From NCBI RefSeq assembly GCF_000735355.1, contig NZ_JMPI01000029.1:1-64000 (forward strand): a stretch of 64,000 nt of DNA. Direction: 5' to 3'. The notes under the pieces are model-generated. The model was not told the origin of the DNA. It saw only the letters and a program-made list of their open reading frames with translations, and made no database searches. Each line of letters starts with the position of its first letter. The stretch's first letter is position 1. This document shows positions 17,324 to 26,084 of the stretch, one piece after another. The position numbers were made by a program, and so were the translations under genes. The stretch comes from Buttiauxella agrestis ATCC 33320. Lineage in GTDB: Bacteria > Pseudomonadota > Gammaproteobacteria > Enterobacterales > Enterobacteriaceae.

Positions 17324-18232
17324 ATGGCAGAATCGCAAACTAACGAACGTTTTGATCGCTGGCTTGGAAATATCAACCGAGCTTGCGGCCAATTCTCCGG
17401 GCAATTTTTGGCCGAAGGTTTCCATGGCAGCTTGCAGGAATACCACGCCAACGCCATGAAACTCAGCATGGTCAACATTGCCCATGCCCGCTTGCTCCGC
17501 ACTCAACGTGAAATCGACGGTGGCAACGACGCCTGGTTTTACACGGTATTTCAGCTTGATGGCGAAGCCGTCATGGAACAAGGCGATAGCCAGGCGTTGA
17601 TGCGCCGGGGTGATATCACCCTGATTGATGCCTCACGTCCCAGCCGCTTTACCTATTCGCAAACCGCGAGACAAATTTCCCTTCTGGTGCCGCGCCATTT
17701 GCTTGAGCAAAACCTGCGCACCGGCGTTATCCCATGCGCGCAACGCTTAGATGCCGGGATGCCGGTGGTGAAAATGAGCCAGCGTCTGCTGCATGAAAGC
17801 ATGAAGAACCCAACGCTTAACGTCGGTGAAAGTGAGGCGGCACTGGAAGCGATTATTTGCCTGTTGCGCCCGGTGTTGCAGGTGCGTGACGCGGTGCCGT
17901 CAAAACGCGAAAAGCAATTAGACCGGGTGATGGGTTTGATTGATAACAACATTCAGTCTGAAGACCTGCGCCCGGAGTGGATCGCTAGCGAAGCAGGAAT
18001 GTCCGTGCGCAGCCTGTATCGCATGTTTGCCGACAAAGGTCTGGTCGTCGCGCAGTACATCAAAAATCGTCGTCTGGATCTCTGCGCTCAGGCATTACGC
18101 ACGGCGAACAGCTCGGAAAAGTTAGCAGGAATTGGCTACCACTGGGGGTTTACGGATCATAGTCACTTCTCTACAGCCTTTAAGCTGCGTTTTGGTATTT
18201 CGCCGGGGGAATATCGTAAGCGCTGGCAGTAA
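17324..18232 (+). CDS. feaR: AraC-family activator FeaR
   Basis: A 302-residue AraC/XylS regulator (E. coli FeaR 301) that activates feaB and tynA in response to aromatic amines or their aldehydes. The N-terminal AraC-binding-like domain spans about 1-190. Two helix-turn-helix units fill the last 100 residues (WIASEAGMSVRSLYRMF and the signature GYHWGFTDHSHFSTAFKLRFGISPGEYR). GAGGT precedes the ATG. It is divergent from feaB, as in E. coli, but here the pair lies beside paaY rather than beside tynA. Confidence 0.94.
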   Translation: MAESQTNERFDRWLGNINRACGQFSGQFLAEGFHGSLQEYHANAMKLSMVNIAHARLLRTQREIDGGNDAWFYTVFQLDGEAVMEQGDSQALMRRGDITLIDASRPSRFTYSQTARQISLLVPRHLLEQNLRTGVIPCAQRLDAGMPVVKMSQRLLHESMKNPTLNVGESEAALEAIICLLRPVLQVRDAVPSKREKQLDRVMGLIDNNIQSEDLRPEWIASEAGMSVRSLYRMFADKGLVVAQYIKNRRLDLCAQALRTANSSEKLAGIGYHWGFTDHSHFSTAFKLRFGISPGEYRKRWQ

Positions 18233-18264
18233 AGGGATTTTTACTCCGTCTGCCCCCAGCCCAC

Positions 18265-18861
18265 TCACTTCTGCAATTTTGGTTGGTAAACACTGCTCAT
18301 GTTTTTCTCACTGCGACCTGCTTCGACTTCGCGCAGCGGCTCCACCTGATGCATGGTTTGCTGGCAGCGAATCACTAAATCCTGATACTCACGCGTGCCT
18401 TTTTTCTTCCATTCGATTTCATCGGGGCGTAATTCACGGACAAACTTCGCCGGGCTACCGAGGATCATTTGCCTGGCACCAAATTCAGCCCTGGCTTTCA
18501 CAAACGCAGCGGCCCCGACAATACTGTTCTCCCCGATTTTCGCGCCATCCAGAATCACCGCATTCATTCCGACCAGCGCATTCTTGCCAATTAAGCAGCC
18601 ATGCAGAATCGCACCGTGGCCGATGTGCCCGTCTTCCTCAACCACCGTGTCCTGTTCCGGGAAACCGTGCATCACACAGTTATCCTGCACGTTCGCCCCA
18701 TCTTTAACGATGATGCGCCCAAAGTCACCGCGCAAGCTGGCATTTGGCCCGATATAAACACGATGACCGAGCACCACATCGCCAATCAGTACCGCCGTTG
18801 GGTGCACGTAACTATCTTCGGGGACGACAGGCGTCAGCCCGTCAATTTGATATATCGGCAT
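18265..18861 (-). CDS. paaY: PaaY hexapeptide-repeat thioesterase
   Basis: A 198-residue left-handed beta-helix protein with repeated hexapeptides from about residue 12 to 140 and the gamma-carbonic-anhydrase fold. PaaY is a thioesterase that hydrolyses ring-hydroxylated CoA esters, protecting the cell when the phenylacetyl-CoA pathway stalls. It also helps set PaaX regulation. GGAGA precedes the start. It follows paaX after 9 bp, as in E. coli, and converges with feaR. Confidence 0.94.
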   Translation of the reverse strand: MPIYQIDGLTPVVPEDSYVHPTAVLIGDVVLGHRVYIGPNASLRGDFGRIIVKDGANVQDNCVMHGFPEQDTVVEEDGHIGHGAILHGCLIGKNALVGMNAVILDGAKIGENSIVGAAAFVKARAEFGARQMILGSPAKFVRELRPDEIEWKKKGTREYQDLVIRCQQTMHQVEPLREVEAGRSEKNMSSVYQPKLQK

Positions 18862-18870
18862 AATCTCTCC

Positions 18871-19803
18871 TTACGGACTCAGCGTGAGTCCACCAAAACG
18901 TTGGAAATAACCGCTGCCCGGCTGCGGCAAATCGCCCACTGAAGTTTCACCGTGCTCAGTGACAAACGCTAACGCGCCTGCGCAAACTCGTTGATAGATA
19001 TTAATGCACAACTGGCGGGCGCTTTGCCCTTGCCAGTGCGGCGGCAGCAATTCATCAGGCAATAGGGGGTCTTTCAGCACCACACGGCGGTAGAAGTGAA
19101 TAAGCAAAAGCTGAATCTGGAAGCAGCGTAGCGGCGTCAACTCGCTTTCATTGGCCTCTCGCAGCAACGGCAGCAAAGGACGAAACGAGTTGATAAACTC
19201 GCCATAGCGTTCGTTTTTGTCCGTCAGCAACCAGCACTCTTCGACACGCGCTTTAAGAGCCGTTTTCGAAGCCTGAAGCGGTGAAGAGGCTTCAAAACAC
19301 ATCACGTTGTCCGACACGCCCGCCTCATGCAGTAAGCTTTGTACATCAGCAAGATTTTGCGATGGCGATGCCATCAGGCTCGGCGCAAGCGTGCCAAACC
19401 CTTGCCAGATAAGCTGTTTCTTCACTTGTTGTAGCGTGTTTTTCTCCAGCCCTTCTGAAAGCAACAGCAGCCATTTACCGTCCCATTCCGGTTGCCCGGC
19501 ACGGTAAATTTTGGCTTCTGCCCGGCGAGTCATACGCTGCCCCATTTCGGTCAGGCGATAAAAGCTGCGCCGTCCAACGCGCTCCACATCGAGCCAGCCC
19601 TCTTTATTGAGTCTGAACAGCGATGTTCGTACAAAACGGTCACCAAAGCCCAGTGATTCCAGCATCGTCGCCAGACTGCCAAGCCAGATTTCACCGCCGC
19701 GATGCGCCAGCGCATCCCCGTACAATGAGACAATCAGCGACGTTCCACTAATAGGAACTGCGCTCACCGCCTGCTGAATAAACTGTTCCAGTTTGTTGCT
19801 CAT
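18871..19803 (-). CDS. paaX: Phenylacetyl-CoA-responsive repressor PaaX
   Basis: A 310-residue repressor (E. coli 316) of the paa operons, released by phenylacetyl-CoA. An N-terminal winged-helix region (GDALAHRGGEIWLGSL through RTSLFRLNKEGWL) precedes the PaaX central and C-terminal domains. It is cotranscribed with paaY. A TGATTCACA box lies about 90 bp upstream, and the same 9-mer occurs around the paaA-paaZ promoters, consistent with autoregulation. The ribosome site (GGCGGG) is poor. Unlike E. coli, it is separated from paaK by a toxin-antitoxin pair. Confidence 0.94.
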   Translation of the reverse strand: MSNKLEQFIQQAVSAVPISGTSLIVSLYGDALAHRGGEIWLGSLATMLESLGFGDRFVRTSLFRLNKEGWLDVERVGRRSFYRLTEMGQRMTRRAEAKIYRAGQPEWDGKWLLLLSEGLEKNTLQQVKKQLIWQGFGTLAPSLMASPSQNLADVQSLLHEAGVSDNVMCFEASSPLQASKTALKARVEECWLLTDKNERYGEFINSFRPLLPLLREANESELTPLRCFQIQLLLIHFYRRVVLKDPLLPDELLPPHWQGQSARQLCINIYQRVCAGALAFVTEHGETSVGDLPQPGSGYFQRFGGLTLSP

Positions 19804-19860
19804 GGCCCGCCAAATCCGTGGTTAAAGTCGATAGCAATATAAAACATAGCACAATAAAGA

Positions 19861-19895
19861 TGATTTAAATCATGTCATTAACAATGTGATTCACA
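19861..19895. promoter_or_regulatory. Palindrome and PaaX-type box upstream of paaX
   Basis: TGATTTAAATCA (19861-19872) is a perfect palindrome. TGATTCACA (19887-19895) lies within TGTGA-T-TCACA and is identical to sequences at 30517-30525 (minus strand) and 30703-30711. The recurrence near paa promoters only suggests a PaaX operator. Confidence 0.55.
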
Positions 19896-20036
19896 ATTCT
19901 GAGAAATACAATTTTTGTAGGTCGGATTAGCATCACACCATGCGACAAAACCTTAAATAAATTTGCGTTTTGCGAGCGGTTTCCACGGTTTTTGTCCCCA
20001 GCATTGTGCAGCTATTTATTTCCCTACATTCTTCCA

Positions 20037-20075
20037 TTGCATAAAAATCAAACCAATATTATGATACGATCATAA
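20037..20075 (+). promoter_or_regulatory. Promoter and operator palindrome of the TumE toxin-antitoxin pair
   Basis: TTGCAT (20037-20042), 17 bp, then TATGAT (20060-20065) forms a good sigma-70 promoter. The perfect palindrome TTATGAT-ACG-ATCATAA (20059-20075) covers the -10 element, the expected place for an autorepressing antitoxin. The toxin ATG is 17 bp further on, with AAGGA in between. Confidence 0.65.
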
Positions 20076-20091
20076 GTAAGGATTTTGCTCA

Positions 20092-20457
20092 ATGGAAAGA
20101 GAAGATTTTGGCTTGCAGTGGTTACTCGAATTACACGGTGTCTCGGTCCAGTTGGAAGAGGGTTATTGGTGGAAAGCGCAAGCGTGGCGTGTCGCCCCTT
20201 CCGCCCTTTGCCCACACGGTGTTCGTTATTCGTTAACTTTACATAACAAGTACAACACTCGCATTTTTGGTTATGACAATGCGCATGGCATCAGAACAGC
20301 CAGCAAAGGGAAGTTTGGTAGTCGTATCGTTCGGGATCACGTTCACCTGACTGCATCAGATAAAGGGCATTTCTATGAATTTTCCACAGCAGCACAGCTG
20401 TTGGAGGATTTTTTTAAACGTAGTGAAGAGATCATCAATTCAAGGAGAAAACGATGA
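20092..20457 (+). CDS. TumE-family (DUF6516) toxin
   Basis: A 121-residue protein resembling the TumE/DUF6516 toxin family, typically encoded just before a small helix-turn-helix antitoxin. Visible features are the conserved core (RYSLTLHNKYNTRIFGYDNAHG), followed by HVHLTASDKGHFYEF and a basic C-terminus. AAGGA precedes the ATG. Its last four bases overlap the next start (ATGA), so the pair is translated together. It is inserted between paaX and paaK on the opposite strand. Toxicity is inferred from the family only. Confidence 0.75.
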   Translation: MEREDFGLQWLLELHGVSVQLEEGYWWKAQAWRVAPSALCPHGVRYSLTLHNKYNTRIFGYDNAHGIRTASKGKFGSRIVRDHVHLTASDKGHFYEFSTAAQLLEDFFKRSEEIINSRRKR

Positions 20458-20831
20458 AAGCAAGAATCGGTATCATGTCGAATGCACTCGTTCAAAAATA
20501 TATGCTGGCTATTGCGTCCGGGAAATATCACCGGGAAGCGGATGAACCGAAAATATGGTTCGTATCAATCAACGCGCTCGGGCAAATATTGAATCCTGAA
20601 AACATCGCACTCTTGCGACTCATGACCAAACATCAGCCCGAAACCATCTCCGAACTTGCGGCCCTTTCCAATCGCCAACTCAGTAATCTGTCTGTCACCT
20701 TACAAACCCTAAATGGGCACGGATTCGTTGAGCTAATCAAAACGGGTCGCAAAGTAAAACCTAAAGCGCTGTATACCGACTTTGAAATCATCGTCGACAG
20801 TGCATTTGAAGCCCGCATCAATGCCGCGTGA
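20454..20831 (+). CDS. MarR-like helix-turn-helix antitoxin partner (HVO_A0114-like)
   Basis: A 125-residue DNA-binding protein. A winged helix-turn-helix spans about residues 48-108 (NPENIALLRLMTKHQPETIS, ELAALSNRQLSNLSVTLQTL). It resembles the HVO_A0114-type putative regulators that accompany TumE toxins. The start overlaps the toxin stop by four bases. It probably neutralises the toxin and represses the pair through the 17-bp palindrome at 20059-20075. It converges with paaK, 22 bp away. An alternative start at Met9 is possible. Confidence 0.75.
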   Translation: MKARIGIMSNALVQKYMLAIASGKYHREADEPKIWFVSINALGQILNPENIALLRLMTKHQPETISELAALSNRQLSNLSVTLQTLNGHGFVELIKTGRKVKPKALYTDFEIIVDSAFEARINAA

Positions 20832-20853
20832 GGCACATAGATGCGGCAAGTTG

Positions 20854-22170
20854 TTACTGATTTGCCGCCTGGCGCAAATCACTCACGCGAATCGCTTTCC
20901 CTTCCGAGCGTGGGAGGCTGCCGCAATTCACGATACTGATTTCCGTAGAAATCCCTACCATTGATTTGATGCGGTGGCGCAACTGGTGACACACGGAGCA
21001 ACGCTGTTCATGGCTCAAATGCAGGCTGCTTTCTTTGAGTTCCACTTTGACGGAAAGCGTGTCGAGATGCCCGTCACGATGCACTTCCAGCTGATAATGC
21101 GGGGCCAGATGTTCGAATTTCACAATCTCTTCTTCGAGTTGCGACGGGAACACATTCACACCACGGATAATCAACATGTCATCTGAACGGCCAGTGATAC
21201 GATCCATGCGGCGCATGGTACGCGCGGTTCCTGGCAGCAAACGCGTTAAATCGCGGGTGCGGTAGCGAATCACCGGCAGCGCTTCTTTGGTCAACGTGGT
21301 AAACAGTAATTCGCCCTGCTCGCCATCTTCCAGCGGTGTGCCGCTGATAGGATTAACAATTTCCGGGTAGAAATGGTCTTCCCAAATCGTTGGGCCATCG
21401 GTGGTTTCCAGGCATTCCATCGCCACACCCGGCCCCATCACTTCTGACAGGCCATAAATATCCAGCGCGGTAATGCCCAGGCGGCGTTCGATTTCACGGC
21501 GCATGGCGTGAGTCCACGGTTCCGCACCAAACACCCCCACGCGCAGCGAGCAATCGCGAGCATCGCCACCCATCTGACGTTCCAGTTCTTCAATCAAATT
21601 CAGGCACCATGATGGCGTCACCATAATCATATCTGGGCGGAAATCACGGATAAGCTGTGCCTGTTTTTCTGTTTGGCCGCCGGACATCGGGATCACCGTG
21701 GCACCCAGGCGTTCTGCACCGTAGTGCGCACCTAAGCCGCCGGTAAACAGCCCGTAACCATAGGCGACGTGAATTTTATCTTTAGGCGTACCGCCCGCAG
21801 CACGCAAAGAGCGAGCCACAATATCCGCCCAGGTATCAATGTCTTTTTGGGTATAACCCACCACCGTTGGTTTGCCGGTCGTGCCGGACGACGCATGAAT
21901 ACGCACGATCTGCTCCATTGGCACCGCAAAAGTGTCAAACGGATAGTTGTCGCGCAGGTCTTGCTTGGTGGTGCAAGGAAAGAGACGAATATCCTTCAGC
22001 TCTTTAAAATCATCAGGATGCACGCCGACCGCATCAAACTTGCGTTTGTACATCGGCACATTGTTGTAGGCGTGATTCAGCGTCCATTTCATTCGCTGCG
22101 TTTGCAGGGCTTGCAGCTCATCAACTGACGCGGTTTCAATCGGTTCCAGCTTTGTAGTAGAGGTTATCAT
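20854..22170 (-). CDS. paaK: Phenylacetate-CoA ligase PaaK
   Basis: A 438-residue AMP-forming ligase (E. coli 437) that activates phenylacetate to phenylacetyl-CoA, the first step and true substrate of the Paa pathway. The adenylation loop SSGTTGKPT lies near residue 96. The AMP-binding motif DIYGLSEVMGPGV and the C-terminal lid hinge (RSDDMLIIRGVNVFPSQLEE) are intact. It is the last gene of the paaABCDEFGHIJK operon, 22 bp after paaJ. Confidence 0.96.
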   Translation of the reverse strand: MITSTTKLEPIETASVDELQALQTQRMKWTLNHAYNNVPMYKRKFDAVGVHPDDFKELKDIRLFPCTTKQDLRDNYPFDTFAVPMEQIVRIHASSGTTGKPTVVGYTQKDIDTWADIVARSLRAAGGTPKDKIHVAYGYGLFTGGLGAHYGAERLGATVIPMSGGQTEKQAQLIRDFRPDMIMVTPSWCLNLIEELERQMGGDARDCSLRVGVFGAEPWTHAMRREIERRLGITALDIYGLSEVMGPGVAMECLETTDGPTIWEDHFYPEIVNPISGTPLEDGEQGELLFTTLTKEALPVIRYRTRDLTRLLPGTARTMRRMDRITGRSDDMLIIRGVNVFPSQLEEEIVKFEHLAPHYQLEVHRDGHLDTLSVKVELKESSLHLSHEQRCSVCHQLRHRIKSMVGISTEISIVNCGSLPRSEGKAIRVSDLRQAANQ

Positions 22171-22192
22171 TATAGGGTACTCGCAGGGTTGA

Positions 22193-23401
22193 TTAGCTCA
22201 CACGCTCAAGGATCAGGGCAATGCCCTGACCAACACCGATACACATCGTACACAGAGCGTAACGCCCTTTGCGGCGATGAAGTTCGTGGCTGGCGGCCAG
22301 CGCCAGTCGGGTTCCACTCATGCCTAATGGATGGCCTAACGCAATTGCGCCGCCGTTGGGATTAACATGTGGGGCGTCGTCAGGAAGTCCCAATTGTCGT
22401 AAAACCCCCAACGCCTGTGCGGCAAAAGCTTCATTCAGTTCGATAACGTCCATATCAGTGATTGACAGCCCCGCCAGTTCCAGCACTTTGCGCGTCGCGG
22501 GCACTGGGCCAAGGCCCATCAGACGGGGTTCCACACCCGCCGTGGCCATCGCCACAATGCGTGACTTTGGCGTTAAACCGTGGCGCTGAGCGGCGGCGGC
22601 ACTGGCAATAATCAGCGCGGCAGCGCCGTCGTTCACACCGGAAGCGTTTCCGGCAGTGATCACGCCGTTTTGGCGAAATGGCGCTTTTAGCGCGTGGAGT
22701 TGTTGCAAAGTTGTTTCAGGGCGTGGATGTTCGTCTTCGCGAATTTCCGTCACTACACCTTTCTTAACTTTCAACACCACCGGGACGATTTCCTGCGCCA
22801 GAACACCATTATCGAAAGCCTGCTGCGCCCGTTGCTGGCTCCGCCAGGCGAAAGCATCCTGATCTTCACGGCTTATATTTAACAACTGCGCTACATTCTC
22901 TGCTGTTTCGGGCATGCTGTCAGTACCAAAGTGTTCAGCCATGAGCGGGTTCACAAAACGCCAGCCAATCGTGGTATCGAACATCTCTGCCTGGCGCTGA
23001 AATGGCGTGTTGGCCTTGCCCATAACAAACGGTGCACGCGACATCGACTCCACGCCACCGGCAATCATCAGTTCGGCATCGCCCGCTTTTATCGCCCTTG
23101 CCGCCATGCCCAACGCATCAAGGCCGGAGCCGCACAAACGGTTGATGGTGGTGCCAGAAAGTGACTGCGGCAACCCGGCAAGCAGCGTCGCCATACGTGC
23201 CACGTTGCGGTTGTCTTCGCCCGCCTGGTTCGCACAGCCGAGAATCACATCGTCGACCGCGCTCCAGTCAAGATTCGGATAACGCGCCATCAGCGCTTTA
23301 AGCGGGATGGCCGCTAAATCATCGGCACGCACTGATGAAAGTGCTCCACCATAGCGGCCAATCGGGGTGCGCACGCCGTCACAGATAAATGCGTCATTCA
23401 T
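22193..23401 (-). CDS. paaJ: 3-oxoadipyl-CoA / 3-oxo-5,6-dehydrosuberyl-CoA thiolase PaaJ
   Basis: A 402-residue thiolase catalysing both thiolytic steps of the phenylacetate pathway. The acyl-accepting Cys is in NRLCGSGLDALG. The GGAIALGHPLGMSG active-site motif and the C-terminal CTMCIGVGQG cysteine are intact. Its start overlaps the paaI stop by four bases (ATGA), showing tight coupling in the operon. Confidence 0.95.
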   Translation of the reverse strand: MNDAFICDGVRTPIGRYGGALSSVRADDLAAIPLKALMARYPNLDWSAVDDVILGCANQAGEDNRNVARMATLLAGLPQSLSGTTINRLCGSGLDALGMAARAIKAGDAELMIAGGVESMSRAPFVMGKANTPFQRQAEMFDTTIGWRFVNPLMAEHFGTDSMPETAENVAQLLNISREDQDAFAWRSQQRAQQAFDNGVLAQEIVPVVLKVKKGVVTEIREDEHPRPETTLQQLHALKAPFRQNGVITAGNASGVNDGAAALIIASAAAAQRHGLTPKSRIVAMATAGVEPRLMGLGPVPATRKVLELAGLSITDMDVIELNEAFAAQALGVLRQLGLPDDAPHVNPNGGAIALGHPLGMSGTRLALAASHELHRRKGRYALCTMCIGVGQGIALILERVS

Positions 23402-23823
23402 AGTTTGGCTCCAGGTACTGTTGTGCCGATGCGATGTGAACGCCCGCGAAACAGCGCCACCGTTTTCTCTTGTTGGTTAATGATTTCAATGTCATAAACG
23501 CCGGTTTGTCGCCCCTGAGTGCGCACCTGGGCAATCGCCGTTAACGTATCTCCCGCCATACCCGGTCTGACAAAATCAATGCTGCAACCGGATGCCACTG
23601 CCGCCAGCCCCTGACTGTTGCAGGCGTAGGCAAAGGCGGTATCCGCCAGCGTAAAAAGCTGCCCACCGTGGCAGGTTTGATGGCCGTTGAGCATCGCTTC
23701 GGTAATGGTCATCGTCAGGCGCGCAAAACCTTCGCCCATCTCCTGGAATTCAATGCCCATCTGCTGTGCGCAGTTATCGCGGGCGTACATTTCCCGGGCG
23801 TTAGCCCATGCATTAATGCTCAT
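23398..23823 (-). CDS. paaI: Hydroxyphenylacetyl-CoA thioesterase PaaI
   Basis: A 141-residue hotdog-fold thioesterase (E. coli 140). It releases CoA from hydroxylated phenylacetyl-CoA dead-end products. The family motif GHQTCHGGQLFTLADTAFAYACNS carries the catalytic Asp/Asn region. The start at 23823 (MSINAWANAREMY) gives the E. coli-like N-terminus and lies inside the end of paaH (11-bp overlap); a longer in-frame extension upstream runs through paaH and is rejected. Confidence 0.94.
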   Translation of the reverse strand: MSINAWANAREMYARDNCAQQMGIEFQEMGEGFARLTMTITEAMLNGHQTCHGGQLFTLADTAFAYACNSQGLAAVASGCSIDFVRPGMAGDTLTAIAQVRTQGRQTGVYDIEIINQQEKTVALFRGRSHRIGTTVPGAKL

Positions 23824-25300
23824 GTTGCGTCTCCAGCAGCGTGCGTTGGCGCAGTAAGGACGTGGGGCGATAACGCTCTTCGCCGTAATGTTGTTGCAGG
23901 TTTTCCAGCAGGCGCAACACATGCTGCCAGCCAAGTTCTGCCCCCCACGCCAGCGGGCCATGCGGATAATTCACGCCCAGGCGCATCGCGGTATCAATGT
24001 CTTGCTCGCTGGCGACGCCTTTCTGAGCCGCGTCTGTCGCTTCGTTTGCCAACATAGCCACCGTGCGCCACACCAACATGCCAGGGTAGTCGTTGATCAT
24101 CAGCACCTGTTTGCCCTGTTGCTGGAAGAAGTGAATCACTTTGGCGGTATCTTCCGGGCGGTTATTCGCTGCCGCAGCCAGCACAACCAAGGGCGAGCGC
24201 TGCCAGTCATTCACCAAATCCAGCAGCACTACCGGGCGTTGCAGGCGTTTTGCCAGCTGCGTTGCTGTTTCGCCCTGCGTCACCTGCACCCAGACATCGT
24301 CGAGTTCCAGTGAAGATTCAGTGACGCTGTCACTTGTCGAGTGATTATTCAGCCAGGCAGCACGCCCGTGGCAATAAATCTTTTTAGCCCCGGCTGTAGC
24401 TGGCTCGGCGGGCAGATACGGCAGCGCTTCGTTGAGCGGCCAGCGATACACTCCCTGCCCGGTTTTCTTACCCAGTCGCTTACCGAGTACCAGCTCTTGT
24501 TGAATCAGCGAGGGCAGAAAACGTCGCTCCTGCCAGAAGCCGTTAAACACGGAGCACGTAACGGCAAAATTCACGTCCTGACCAATCAAATCGGTCAGCG
24601 CTAGCGGTCCCATCGGGAAGCCGCCGCAGTCACGCAGCGCCGCATCAATCACACCCGCAGGGGCAATATTTTCTTCCAGTGCCCGCCACGCTTCCGAATA
24701 AAAAGGACGCGCCACACGGTTGACGATAAACCCTGGCGTTGAATGGCAACGTACCGGCTGTTTCCCCCAACGCAACGCCAGCGTGATTAAACTCTCCAGC
24801 ACGGCTGGCGCGGTTTCCAGGCCGCTCACCACTTCCACCAGTTTCATCACCGGAGCCGGGTTAAAAAAATGCATTCCGGCTACGCGTTGCGGATGCTCAA
24901 CGCCGCTGGCAATGGCTGTAATCGAAATTGATGAGGTGTTGCTGGCGAAAATTGTCTGCGCGGAACAGACCGCAGCAAGATCGCGGAAAATCGCCTGTTT
25001 GATGTCGATTTGCTCGGCGGCGGCTTCAATCACCAGGGCTGCATCGGCCAGGTCATTCAGGCTGTTTGCGGCGTGTAATCGACTGACGGTGGCATTTTTG
25101 TCACTTTCAGAAAGTTTGCCTTTCGCCATCCTGGCGCTTAGTACGGTCGCAATATTGTCGATTGCACGTGAAGCAGCTCCATGCTGAATGTCATAAATTT
25201 TGACCGGATGTCCGGCCTGCGCGGCAACCTGCGCAATGCCTGCACCCATGGTTCCGCTGCCAATCACGGCGATAACTGATTGTGGCGTCAGCATTATCAT
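23813..25300 (-). CDS. paaH: 3-hydroxyadipyl-CoA dehydrogenase PaaH
   Basis: A 495-residue NAD-dependent dehydrogenase (E. coli 475) oxidising 3-hydroxyadipyl-CoA to 3-oxoadipyl-CoA. The Rossmann motif VIGSGTMGAGIAQ is near residue 12. The HFFNPAPVMKLVEVV motif contains the catalytic His-Glu region, and a second C-terminal dehydrogenase domain with MRLGVNYPHGPLAW is present. The start overlaps the paaG stop by ATGA; an ATG two codons further in is equally possible. The protein is about 20 residues longer than in E. coli, from loops in its middle. Confidence 0.94.
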   Translation of the reverse strand: MIMLTPQSVIAVIGSGTMGAGIAQVAAQAGHPVKIYDIQHGAASRAIDNIATVLSARMAKGKLSESDKNATVSRLHAANSLNDLADAALVIEAAAEQIDIKQAIFRDLAAVCSAQTIFASNTSSISITAIASGVEHPQRVAGMHFFNPAPVMKLVEVVSGLETAPAVLESLITLALRWGKQPVRCHSTPGFIVNRVARPFYSEAWRALEENIAPAGVIDAALRDCGGFPMGPLALTDLIGQDVNFAVTCSVFNGFWQERRFLPSLIQQELVLGKRLGKKTGQGVYRWPLNEALPYLPAEPATAGAKKIYCHGRAAWLNNHSTSDSVTESSLELDDVWVQVTQGETATQLAKRLQRPVVLLDLVNDWQRSPLVVLAAAANNRPEDTAKVIHFFQQQGKQVLMINDYPGMLVWRTVAMLANEATDAAQKGVASEQDIDTAMRLGVNYPHGPLAWGAELGWQHVLRLLENLQQHYGEERYRPTSLLRQRTLLETQHEH

Positions 25301-26082
25301 TTCCCCTTAAACACGGGTGGACGCTTTGCCAGAAATGCCGATACCCCTTCGCGATAATCTTCGCTGCGCCCCGCAAGTCGCTGATAATCACGCTCGATAT
25401 CGAGCTGTTCTTCAAGCGTGTGGGTTTCAGAGGCCAGCAGCGCTTTTTTCACCAGGCCGAGGCCAAATGTTGGCTGGCTGGCAAAATGGTTGGCAAGCTG
25501 GCGAGCGGTATCACTCAACGCTTCGTCATCAACAACTTGCCAGATCATTCCCCACTGTTGCGCCTGTTCCGCACTGAGTTTGTCACCCATCAGAGCCATC
25601 CCCATCGCTCGTGCGCGCCCGGCAAGGCGTGGTAAATACCAGGTGCCGCCGCAATCGGGAATCAGGCCTAATCTGCTGAAAGACATAATGAAATTTACTG
25701 ATCGGGCAGCAATCACGATGTCGCAACCTAATGCCAGTGTCGCGCCAGCCCCTGCGGCCACGCCGTTTACCGCCGCAATGACCGGTTTTGGTAATGCGGC
25801 CAGGCGTTTTACCAGCGGGTTATAGAAGTTTTCTACCGATGCGCCCAAATCTGGCGCTTCCCCGGACGGATCAACATTGCGGTCGTTCAAATCCTGCCCC
25901 GCGCAAAATGCCCTTCCCGCGCCGGTTATTAACAGGCAACGAATGGTGTCATCGCGCTCGGCCAGGGTTAGTACTTGCGCAAGCTCACGGTGCATTTCAT
26001 CGTTAAAACTGTTCAGGCGTTCCGGGCGATTTAGAGTCAGCGTCATTACGCCGTTTTGCACTTCACTCACAATAAAAGTCAT
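25297..26082 (-). CDS. paaG: 1,2-epoxyphenylacetyl-CoA isomerase PaaG
   Basis: A 261-residue crotonase-family isomerase. It converts ring-1,2-epoxyphenylacetyl-CoA to the seven-membered oxepin-CoA. The crotonase oxyanion-hole segments are present (AFCAGQDLNDR and AAVNGVAAGAGATLALGCDI). It shares the fold with the next gene upstream, paaF, but differs at the active site, as expected for isomerase versus hydratase. Confidence 0.94.
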   Translation of the reverse strand: MTFIVSEVQNGVMTLTLNRPERLNSFNDEMHRELAQVLTLAERDDTIRCLLITGAGRAFCAGQDLNDRNVDPSGEAPDLGASVENFYNPLVKRLAALPKPVIAAVNGVAAGAGATLALGCDIVIAARSVNFIMSFSRLGLIPDCGGTWYLPRLAGRARAMGMALMGDKLSAEQAQQWGMIWQVVDDEALSDTARQLANHFASQPTFGLGLVKKALLASETHTLEEQLDIERDYQRLAGRSEDYREGVSAFLAKRPPVFKGK

Positions 26083-26084
26083 AG

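Noticed and set aside
18132-18707. 191-codon plus-strand frame across the feaR end and paaY
   Set aside because: It is out of frame with feaR and antisense to paaY, whose coding sequence is clearly conserved.
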